Translations under genes and position numbers: made by a program
From: Komarekiella delphini-convector SJRDD-AB1
Lineage (GTDB): Bacteria; Cyanobacteriota; Cyanobacteriia; Cyanobacteriales; Nostocaceae
Direction: 5' to 3'
Assembly: GCF_014831675.1 (NCBI RefSeq)
Contig: NZ_VJXY01000006.1
Location: 174,084 to 238,083, forward strand
Length of the DNA stretch: 64,000 nucleotides
Notes under the pieces: model-generated
Seen by the model: the letters and a program-made list of their open reading frames with translations, nothing else
Told to the model about the DNA's origin: nothing
Database searches by the model: none
Part shown: piece by piece, positions 57,172 to 64,000 of the stretch
Numbering within the stretch: the first letter of the stretch is position 1
How the letters are laid out: every line of letters begins with the position of its first letter

Positions 57172-59247
57172 TTACGAGTTAGGTTCTCCCAGCAATACAA
57201 TTGAACACTTCAATTCTTTAATGACCTGCGTTGTCACTTGGCTGACGGCTAATCCCCCTGCTGTACGATAACGAACAGAACGTAAAACTACTAAATCAAA
57301 CGCTTTAGCTTCTTGAATTATGACTCTAGCAACATCATCACCCCTAATTGCTTGAATGTTTGTACTCACCTGTAACTGACTTTTAGCAACGATATCAGTC
57401 CATTGAGATGCAAATTTTTCTACCAAGGTTTGGGGTATTTTGCGATCGCACACATGTAATAGCACTACCTCAGCTTGATTGACATCAGCCAAAATTTGAG
57501 CAAACCGCACAGCACCTATGGTTTGACGCGTTAAGTCTCCGACTGGTACGAGAATTTTACGAATTGTTGTAGGACTACTTAACAAGCGTGTTACTGCTAC
57601 CGGACAGTGAGAAGACCAGAAGACGCTATCAATTACACTACCGAATAAACGGGCACGCAAACCTGTTGTTCGCGACCAACCCATCACGATTAAACTAGAG
57701 TTTTGTTCTCGACTGGTACGACTAATTCCCAAAGCTGCATCATCATCAATCCGAATTGCAGGTGATACTTCTACGTCAAATTCTTGACTGATTTCTCTAG
57801 CTAAATTCAATCTTTTTTGATTTTGTTCTAGTGCTGTGACTAACTGCGGATCATCCATGTGAATATGTGCTTTAGTAATAGCTAATGGCACAATCCGCCC
57901 AGATTCATGACGAGCTAGAAGTGCTGCCATTTCTATCAGAAAGCGCTGAGTTTGAGGATTGTAAATCGGCACTACTACAGTAAATGGATCTTGTTGTTCT
58001 ACCTGCTGAGTCTCATAATCCCACCAAGTTGTAAGACTATCTGTTCCTATATCTGTGGGGGTCAACTGTAACGCGCTAGCAAATCGAGCTGTGATTACCG
58101 GGCCGAGAATTGCAGTAACCAGCATTAGGACAATCACACTGTTTAAAACACCTTCACTGATTAGCCTTTCACCAGCAGGATTTACAGTTTGATAGGCAAC
58201 CAACGTTGCTGCTAGTGTAGCTGCTACCTGCGGTAAAGATAATGACCACATGGTCAAAAATTCCATTGTATTGTAGCGGTAAAACAATTTGGCTAAAAAT
58301 GCCGCTATAAATTTGCTGCCAATCAAAGCCACTACAATTGCTAGCGTCAGCCAAATTGAACTGAGGGTTTTAATAAATGCAGGAATATTAATTAACAATC
58401 CCATGTCTACAAAGAAACAAGGGATAAATAATACACTACCAATGAACTCAACTTTTTCTTTGACTGGGCTACGTCCTAGAACATCATTGACAGCTAATCC
58501 TGCTAAAAATGCACCAACAATTTTCTCAACTCCAATTACCTGTGCTCCAACAGATGCTAAAAATAATGCTAGTAATATAAACAAAAATTGATTACTTTGT
58601 TCATCCCCAGAGCGACGAAAAAACTCTTTTCCTGCCCAGTCAAAGCCAAATAAAACAACAACAGAGTAAATTGCTAATCCACCCAACAAAGTCGCTAAAC
58701 TTAGAGCTGAGAATTCTCCTCCATGAATACCAACACAAATTGCTAGCACTAGCAAAGCACCCGTGTCAGTAAAAATTGTTGCACCAATTGTCACTGTTAC
58801 AGCTTCGTTTGTTACAACTCCTAAGCGACTCACGATTGGGTATGCTAAGAGAGTATGAGAGGCAAGCAAAGAACCAATTAGGACTGAAGCATTCCAACCA
58901 AAATTGAATATACGCCCTACAAGAATGCCAGCAATCATCGGTACTATGAATGTCAAAGAACCAAATCCAATTGAGCGATTTCTAGTTTTACGAAATTGCT
59001 CTAAGTCAATTTCTAAACCCGCTACGAACATCAAATAAATCTTGCCAATATCAGAGAGTAATTTGACAGTGTCAGATTCAGAATCTAATAGCTTTAGCCC
59101 GTTTTGTCCTAAAACTACACCTGCTATAAGCAATCCCACTAATCCAGGAAGTCGGAGTCGCTCAAATATAGGAGGTACAGTAAAAATTACTGTCAGAAGA
59201 ATTGTAAATGCAATTATAGGACTGTCTGTTAGGGAGTTTGGTATCAT
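57172..59247 (-). CDS. CPA2-type cation:proton antiporter with C-terminal USP domains
   Basis: 691 residues. Residues about 10-390 hold some twelve hydrophobic helices of the Na/H exchanger family (LPGLVGLLIAGVVLGQNG, LMFVAGLEIDLEQF, GAFLAGLAVNDVLG). The C-terminal 280 residues contain two universal-stress-protein-like halves (FTVVVPIYNPQTQRFL, SSLIVMGWSRTTGLRARLFG, KILVPVGDLTRQTIGAVRFA), which may sense nucleotides. Expected to exchange Na or K for protons in salt and pH homeostasis. Confidence 0.92.
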   Translation of the reverse strand: MIPNSLTDSPIIAFTILLTVIFTVPPIFERLRLPGLVGLLIAGVVLGQNGLKLLDSESDTVKLLSDIGKIYLMFVAGLEIDLEQFRKTRNRSIGFGSLTFIVPMIAGILVGRIFNFGWNASVLIGSLLASHTLLAYPIVSRLGVVTNEAVTVTIGATIFTDTGALLVLAICVGIHGGEFSALSLATLLGGLAIYSVVVLFGFDWAGKEFFRRSGDEQSNQFLFILLALFLASVGAQVIGVEKIVGAFLAGLAVNDVLGRSPVKEKVEFIGSVLFIPCFFVDMGLLINIPAFIKTLSSIWLTLAIVVALIGSKFIAAFLAKLFYRYNTMEFLTMWSLSLPQVAATLAATLVAYQTVNPAGERLISEGVLNSVIVLMLVTAILGPVITARFASALQLTPTDIGTDSLTTWWDYETQQVEQQDPFTVVVPIYNPQTQRFLIEMAALLARHESGRIVPLAITKAHIHMDDPQLVTALEQNQKRLNLAREISQEFDVEVSPAIRIDDDAALGISRTSREQNSSLIVMGWSRTTGLRARLFGSVIDSVFWSSHCPVAVTRLLSSPTTIRKILVPVGDLTRQTIGAVRFAQILADVNQAEVVLLHVCDRKIPQTLVEKFASQWTDIVAKSQLQVSTNIQAIRGDDVARVIIQEAKAFDLVVLRSVRYRTAGGLAVSQVTTQVIKELKCSIVLLGEPNS

Positions 59248-59757
59248 TGGTAATTAGTCAACCTAAATGTTAAAGTTAATTATAAATAAAAAGCACATGA
59301 ATTATTGCTTAATTTTATTAGATTATTTAGTATCATTAGTTACCTTTTGTTAAAGCTTTAATAGCATAAATGTTGCGATCGCACTCACAACTCTACCTTA
59401 AGAAAGGCGTTATTCACATCTATAGATAGAAATAAAAGTGTAAGTGTCTGTTATTAAAATAATCGATATTTAAAAACTTATAAATGTTATCTACAAATTA
59501 TAAATAGTGAAATTATATAAAAATAAAAACTTTTGATTGAAATAAATCAAAATTTATGCTGAGTCAAAGTTTTGAATAGAAAATAATGATATTTGTGAGA
59601 TAAAGATATCGAAATTAGATTTAATGCAAAAATCCGTAAATGTCTCCAGATTCAAGTCTGAGCCAAACTAAACAAATAGAAAAATCTGCAATACCGCTCT
59701 TGTGGGTTCCTATCAATGATAATTTTAAGCATTGGGAACCTTAAAAAATCACAGTTT
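59248..59757. other. Intergenic region upstream of chlM
   Basis: About 510 bp of AT-rich DNA between divergent genes, with one HIP1-like GCGATCGC near 59376. No repeat or small ORF recognised. Confidence 0.4.
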
Positions 59758-60444
59758 ATGAACGCAACCGACGATAAAACAATAGTTCGTGAGTATTTCA
59801 ATTCCACAGGGTTCGACCGTTGGAGGCGGATATACGGCGATGGCGAAGTCAACAAAGTCCAGCTAGACATCCGCAATGGACACCAGCAAACTGTAGATAC
59901 AGTTCTTGGCTGGTTGAAAGCTGATAATAATTTAGCAGAGCTATCAATCTGCGATGCAGGGTGTGGTGTAGGTAGTCTCAGCATACCCTTGGCGGCAGAT
60001 GGCGCTAAGGTTTATGCCAGCGATATTTCGGAAAAAATGGTGACAGAAGCCAAGGATAGAGCCTTAGAAACCTTGGGTAACGCGGAAAATCCCACTTTTG
60101 CCGTGCAAGATTTGGAATCATTGAATGGTAGTTACCACACTGTTATTTGCTTGGATGTTCTCATCCACTATCCTCAAGAAAAAGCAGATGAGATGATTTC
60201 TCACCTTTGTTCTTTGGCACAGTCGCGGATAATTCTCAGTTTTGCACCGAAGACTTTTGCTCTGAGTATACTCAAGAAAATTGGCAGTTTCTTTCCTGGA
60301 GCAAGTAAAGCCACTCGTGCTTATTTGCATCGTGAGGCTGATGTGGTGAAAATCTTAGAAAGTAACGGTTTTTCAGTACAAAGACAGTCAATGACTCGGA
60401 CTCGCTTCTATTTCTCCCGTCTGTTAGAAGCGACACTTCAGTAG
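59758..60444 (+). CDS. chlM: Magnesium protoporphyrin IX methyltransferase
   Basis: 228 residues from ATG 59758; fourteen extra codons upstream are not conserved. Methylates Mg-protoporphyrin IX with SAM in chlorophyll synthesis. The family marks are VREYFNSTGFDRWRRIYGDGEVNKVQLDIR at the N-terminus, SAM motif ICDAGCGVGSLSIPLA, VYASDISEKMV, and ILSFAPKTF in the later part. Chlorophyll genes acting before or after it are not in the window. Confidence 0.97.
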   Translation: MNATDDKTIVREYFNSTGFDRWRRIYGDGEVNKVQLDIRNGHQQTVDTVLGWLKADNNLAELSICDAGCGVGSLSIPLAADGAKVYASDISEKMVTEAKDRALETLGNAENPTFAVQDLESLNGSYHTVICLDVLIHYPQEKADEMISHLCSLAQSRIILSFAPKTFALSILKKIGSFFPGASKATRAYLHREADVVKILESNGFSVQRQSMTRTRFYFSRLLEATLQ

Positions 60445-60472
60445 TTCTGAGTGCTGAGTGTAAGCGCATGAC

Positions 60473-61990
60473 TTAGCACTCAGCACTATTGCTAGATATT
60501 GCAATTGATATCAAGTTCTGCGCTTCATCTTGACGATCGCTCTGCCTTGAGGAATAAATCATGATCATAAAAGAAGCGATCGCAGCTGCTCCTAAGAGAA
60601 TGATTCCAGCAACTAACCAGACTTCACGCTTAGTAAAATAATTTTTAGGTTTTGCAGTTTTGACAGCAGATACATGATGATTAAAACTTTGAGGATGGTG
60701 ATTCAAATCACTGTTTTCAATAATACTACTTTGCTGTTGCCTTATTGGTTCGTTTCTAATGTTACTTATTTGAGGTGTTTGATTAAGTGTTTTAGAAGTC
60801 TGGTCAAATTTTTGTTGATCTAGTTTCTCTAATTCCCTCATTTCATCCCATAACGGATGACGTTGCAGTAACCAACGGCGGACTAATTCTATTCTTATTT
60901 TATTGCCTTGCTCGTTTAAAAAACCCTTATATGTTAATTCTCTAGCTAGTTCATCTAGCAAATATCTTGACAAGACATCATTACCTTCCAAGAGCGTTAA
61001 GGGGTCTTCCTCTAGTTCTTGGTCATTCTTTTTAACAGCTATTCTTTGCGCTTCCGCCACAGCAGAAAAAACTATTTTCTCTGTTACAGATAAAGCTTCC
61101 CAGTACCATGCAAAGCCAGCTTCCGCGAGTTCAATAGCTTTGTCTACAATAGTTTCTACATCTTCTTCAGTGACTTGCCATTTTTCTAGTTCTCGCGCTC
61201 TGTTGAAAATTGCAAAACATAAAACTTGAATAAAGTACGGATGTCCTGCGGATAAATTCGTAATTGCTTGTATAGCTTGTGGTTCATACTTGAGAGAATT
61301 CGCAGCAGGTTTGATAATCAACTGCTTAATACTCTCGTCATCTAGCAATCCAACTTCTACAATAGGTACATTCTGAAATATTTCTATTAAATTTGATATA
61401 TCTGTGGTTTGTCTACCAGAAAAAATAATTACAAATAATCTTTTATGTTGATAAACAACATGGTTTAACTGCTTAAATAACGATTCTAATGTTGCACCTA
61501 TATTTTTATCGTTTAAAGCATCAAATTCATCTAAAAGCAATACTAAATTAGTCGCTTTCAAGTATTCATAAATCTGATGCAAGAATTTTGTGTAAAAAAT
61601 ATCTTTTTGTTCTTTGATTTGTGGGACTCTAGGTATTACTACTTTGTCTGGAGTAATTTCTAATTGTTCAATCACGGTTTCCGCTAAGTTCTCTAAGAGA
61701 TACTCAATTTTTTCTTGGCTATAATGCTCTAAATCAAAGGTAACAAAAGCAAACTTATCTAGTTTGATGCATTTAGAAATCTTATGAAGCAAGGATGACT
61801 TACCAATACGTCTTTGACCATGCACTAATATGACTTTTTCGCCTCGTTTGAGGTTTTCCTCAATAAACGATAATTCTTCCTCTCGCCCAAAAAATAGTTC
61901 CGGTTCGCTAATCGGACGACCAATGATGTAAGGATTTCTCTGAGACGGTAATGGTATCATAGTAATATCTGCACTAGGTCTACTGAGCAC
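60473..61990 (-). CDS. AAA-type ATPase with C-terminal transmembrane helix
   Basis: 505 residues from GTG 61990; ATG 61960 is an alternative start. ORC/CDC6-like AAA ATPase: Walker A HGQRRIGKSSLLHK (about 56-70), Walker B NLVLLLDEFDALN, sensor FVIIFSGRQT, and a winged-helix-like region (LVRRWLLQRHPLWDE). A Gln/Asn/Ser-rich linker precedes one helix (about 460-480, EVWLVAGIILLGAAAIASFMIMIY). Such ATPases occur next to STAND and transposon genes; the target is unknown. Confidence 0.85.
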   Translation of the reverse strand: MLSRPSADITMIPLPSQRNPYIIGRPISEPELFFGREEELSFIEENLKRGEKVILVHGQRRIGKSSLLHKISKCIKLDKFAFVTFDLEHYSQEKIEYLLENLAETVIEQLEITPDKVVIPRVPQIKEQKDIFYTKFLHQIYEYLKATNLVLLLDEFDALNDKNIGATLESLFKQLNHVVYQHKRLFVIIFSGRQTTDISNLIEIFQNVPIVEVGLLDDESIKQLIIKPAANSLKYEPQAIQAITNLSAGHPYFIQVLCFAIFNRARELEKWQVTEEDVETIVDKAIELAEAGFAWYWEALSVTEKIVFSAVAEAQRIAVKKNDQELEEDPLTLLEGNDVLSRYLLDELARELTYKGFLNEQGNKIRIELVRRWLLQRHPLWDEMRELEKLDQQKFDQTSKTLNQTPQISNIRNEPIRQQQSSIIENSDLNHHPQSFNHHVSAVKTAKPKNYFTKREVWLVAGIILLGAAAIASFMIMIYSSRQSDRQDEAQNLISIAISSNSAEC

Positions 61991-62356
61991 CGCTTTTTTG
62001 GTTTGTAAAGTCTTTGATGTTGAATTTTTAGTCTTGTATATTGGCGGGATAATGTTGATGCATTCTTACGATAGACGTTTTACCTGTTCTTGCATTTTTG
62101 GAAGGCGTAGGATGTTTACACTACGCTCATCATTTTGAAATTGTGTAACGCCGAATTTTTACAGGGAATAAGTATATTAAAATATTACATGATTGCTGGG
62201 TATCTCATACTACGCGCTGAATAACTCTGCTTTTTCAAGGTGTTGGAATTAGCGAAACAGTGAGGTGTAATAGCTAAAAAGCCTGGATTGAGATACTGGA
62301 ACCTTTGCGAAAGTAAAGTTAGAATCGCTAGCAAAGTTAAAATCTGAAGTTGAAAT
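61991..62356. other. Intergenic region, nothing recognised
   Basis: About 365 bp between divergent genes. No repeat or ORF that I can support. Confidence 0.4.
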
Positions 62357-62836
62357 ATGAAGACTGCTGAAAAATTGGCCGCAGGCTGGCTACTCACACT
62401 CGGATTCATGTTTGTAACGTTATCAGTCTCAGCGGTAATTGAAAAAAATGCTACAAACAAGATAAACGTATATCCCAAAGATGAGTATGATTTTACGGCA
62501 CAAAATCCTACTTATCAAGATGATAATACTGCCGTCGGTGGTCTGGTTTTTGGTGTTCCTACCTTAATATTGGGGGGATGGTTAGCATTGGGATTGTACA
62601 GTCAAAGTCGGCAGCAAAAAAAGGCACTTAATCAACAAGCTAGCGATCGCCTGCAATCAGTTTTTTATGAGATGTTGGAAGAAAATAATGGACGTATGAC
62701 GGTACTTGGCTTTGCTATGCAATCACAATTACCAGCAGCCGACGCCAGACAATATCTAGATAAAAAAGCTAAAGAATTCAATGCTAATTTTAAGGTGAGT
62801 GAAGAGGGGGCTGTATCATATCATTTTGAAGTCTAA
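62357..62836 (+). CDS. Small two-helix membrane protein, unknown function
   Basis: 159 residues. Helices at about 9-30 (AAGWLLTLGFMFVTLSVSAVI) and 63-85 (VGGLVFGVPTLILGGWLALGLY) enclose a short exposed loop. The cytoplasmic C-terminal part (QQASDRLQSVFYEMLEENNGRMTVLGFAMQSQL) looks like a helix-turn-helix-like region of the kind seen in small membrane proteins with winged-helix-like tails. It lies 62 bp upstream of the DUF423 gene. No family recognised. Confidence 0.7.
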   Translation: MKTAEKLAAGWLLTLGFMFVTLSVSAVIEKNATNKINVYPKDEYDFTAQNPTYQDDNTAVGGLVFGVPTLILGGWLALGLYSQSRQQKKALNQQASDRLQSVFYEMLEENNGRMTVLGFAMQSQLPAADARQYLDKKAKEFNANFKVSEEGAVSYHFEV

Positions 62837-62898
62837 ATTCAATTAAGGATTTATACTTTAGCCCTGTCAAATTTTACACCAAATTCCGGCTAAGTCTA

Positions 62899-63279
62899 AT
62901 GACGCAGATTTTTTTGAGCGTAGCTGCCGTTTTAGGCGGTTTGTCTGTTGCCGCTGGTGCTTTTGCTTCTCATGCCTTGCGGGAAAAAATTAGTGAGCGC
63001 TCCCTAGAAATTTTTGAGACTGGCGCTCGCTACCAAATGTATCATGCCTTAGCACTTTTGCTTGTAGCAGTACTAATTAGTCGCACCGAGTCCCCTCCAC
63101 CCAGCCTTGTAGCAAGTGGATGGTTATTTATCATTGGCATTGCTATTTTCTCAGGAAGCTTGTACACCCTCAGCTTAAGTGGTGTTAAATCTTTAGGAGC
63201 GATCGCACCGCTAGGCGGCGCAGCTTTTCTTGCCGGTTGGGGTGCTTTAGCTTTTGCAGCTTGGAATTTAAAGTTGTAG
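62899..63279 (+). CDS. DUF423 family (YgdD-like) membrane protein
   Basis: 126 residues with four hydrophobic helices. The family signature AVLGGLSVAAGAFASHALRE and TGARYQMYHALALLLV, then GSLYTLSLSG and IAPLGGAAFLAGW are intact. Function is not known. Same strand as the small membrane protein upstream and possibly cotranscribed with it. Confidence 0.93.
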   Translation: MTQIFLSVAAVLGGLSVAAGAFASHALREKISERSLEIFETGARYQMYHALALLLVAVLISRTESPPPSLVASGWLFIIGIAIFSGSLYTLSLSGVKSLGAIAPLGGAAFLAGWGALAFAAWNLKL

Positions 63280-63665
63280 AAAAGTTCAGAATTAGGAGTA
63301 AATCAATTAAAAACTCCTAATTCCTAACTTTAATTAACTCAGCATTGCTAAATACATTTATCATTTATTAGTCTTAAAAACAATCATTAAGCAACAAGAA
63401 TAATTTCAAACAGCCAGAATTTTCAAATTTATAAAATTTATTTGCGTAATTTTACAGAAGCTACCATACAAAAAAGCAATAAACTTTACAAGTGTATTAC
63501 TAATAACAGCTAAGAAATTTTGCATTTGTAATATCATTCAAACTTAGGAAACGGCGGAACTTACTTTGTTTTTTCAATAAAGAAGTTAATATCTCTATTG
63601 AATTTGAGAAGCTTTCAGATGAGTTAATTCGGATTATAGGATATTCTAAAATTTAAAATAAACAA
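63280..63665. other. Intergenic region, nothing recognised
   Basis: About 385 bp of AT-rich DNA between the DUF423 gene and the broken kinase. No feature that I can support. Confidence 0.4.
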
Positions 63666-63666
63666 G

Positions 63667-63917
63667 CACATATTAATTTTAATAACGCCCAAAAACTCCG
63701 AATTAAAGTAATTGTTGTAAGTATGCTATTATCAGCTGCGATCGCAGCTTTATTAGCACTATATACCAGTAGGTTAATTGCCCGTCCCCTACAAATAGTT
63801 ACTAACGTTGCCAGAAAAATTACCCAAGAATCAAATTTTCAACTCAGAGCTAATGTCACAACCAAAGATGAAGTAGTAGTCCACCAAAGTTATTTTGACA
63901 GGTTGCTCTGTAGGTGA
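63667..63917 (+). pseudogene. Fragment of a sensor histidine kinase (TM helix + HAMP)
   Basis: The frame reads AQKLRIKVIVV, then a membrane helix (MLLSAAIAALLALYTSRLI), and a HAMP-like segment ARPLQIVTNVARKITQESNFQL, ending VTTKDEV. In intact kinases this is followed by the rest of HAMP and by HisKA. Here homology stops after DEV and the frame ends ten codons later. The sensor domain upstream and the kinase core downstream are missing. An IS630-type transposase starts just beyond, so the kinase was probably broken by its insertion. Confidence 0.7.
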
Positions 63918-63947
63918 AATAATGGTATGAAAACACTTTTAAAAGTT

Positions 63948-64000
63948 ATGTCAGCTAAATATACTGTTAGCCTAACTCAAGAGGAACAAGATAAACTATT
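63948..64000 (+). CDS. IS630-type transposase, N-terminal fragment cut by window edge
   Basis: The last 53 bases encode MSAKYTVSLTQEEQDKL. This matches the N-terminus of IS630-family transposases (K-Y-x-V-x-L-T-x-E-E...L). An in-frame ATG at 63927 could add seven residues. Only 17 codons are visible, so the assignment rests on a short but characteristic motif and on the interrupted kinase beside it. Confidence 0.6.
   Translation, partial: MSAKYTVSLTQEEQDKL

Overview
The window comes from a filamentous, heterocyst-forming cyanobacterium of the Nostoc/Anabaena type. Three things point there. There are frequent GCGATCGC (HIP1) octamers. There are cyanobacterial marker genes (chlM, ftrV, glnB, rluE-like, DUF4327). 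Above all, hetF (32531-35089) is preceded by a tandem array that I read as the NsiR1 small-RNA array of heterocyst formers. The intergenic DNA is full of heptameric short tandem repeats (STRR), palindromes and MITE-like elements, also typical of this group.

Layout. 1-9 kb: the 5' part of an FkbM methyltransferase, a small TPR protein, a DUF4327 protein, an FHA-Ser/Thr kinase next to a zinc-ribbon PP2C phosphatase, a 149-bp MITE, a PAS histidine kinase, a pseudouridine synthase, and a decayed glycosidase fragment. 8.7-11.4 kb: a translationally coupled DUF6888/DUF6887 pair, a TPP riboswitch with thiC, and convergent pyrE. 11.5-18.2 kb: a secreted protein, a CAT-anticodon tRNA, a membrane-anchored protein, a CNNM/CorC-type protein, queC, a Gfo/Idh oxidoreductase and a DedA protein. 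18.4-20.2 kb: a chromosomal ParM-like actin with an RHH-like partner, flanked by inverted repeats. 20.8-30.7 kb: phosphoglucomutase, rdgB, glnB, thiD, a lipoprotein, a subtilase and small proteins.

30.7-35.1 kb: the NsiR1 array and hetF. Six copies with recognisable promoter and terminator read on the minus strand, away from hetF. 35.1-39.3 kb: a YdcF/SanA protein and the murT/gatD pair, split by about 1.2 kb of repeats, a decayed four-helix-bundle gene and an unrelated small gene. 39.7-49.9 kb: a bile-acid-symporter-family transporter, a thylakoid thioredoxin-fold protein, a stomatin/NfeD operon, a second zinc-ribbon PP2C phosphatase, a 21-bp minisatellite, ftrV and a YdcF protein. 49.9-53.6 kb: an APH/P-loop fusion, rplY and purA. 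53.7-64 kb: a second MITE-like composite, an Asn/Gly-rich repeat protein, a methyltransferase, a CPA2 antiporter with USP domain, chlM, an AAA ATPase, DUF423, and finally a histidine-kinase fragment broken next to an IS630-type transposase.

The genes fall into a few themes: phospho-signalling (FHA kinase, two PP2Cs, histidine kinases, PII), thiamine synthesis (thiC, thiD), heterocyst control (NsiR1/hetF), cell-wall and membrane functions (murT/gatD, stomatin/NfeD, DedA, YdcF), and housekeeping. Mobile or repetitive DNA has entered several coding regions (hetF, both PP2C genes and the DUF6887 gene). All functional calls rest on reading motifs by eye; no database search was possible.
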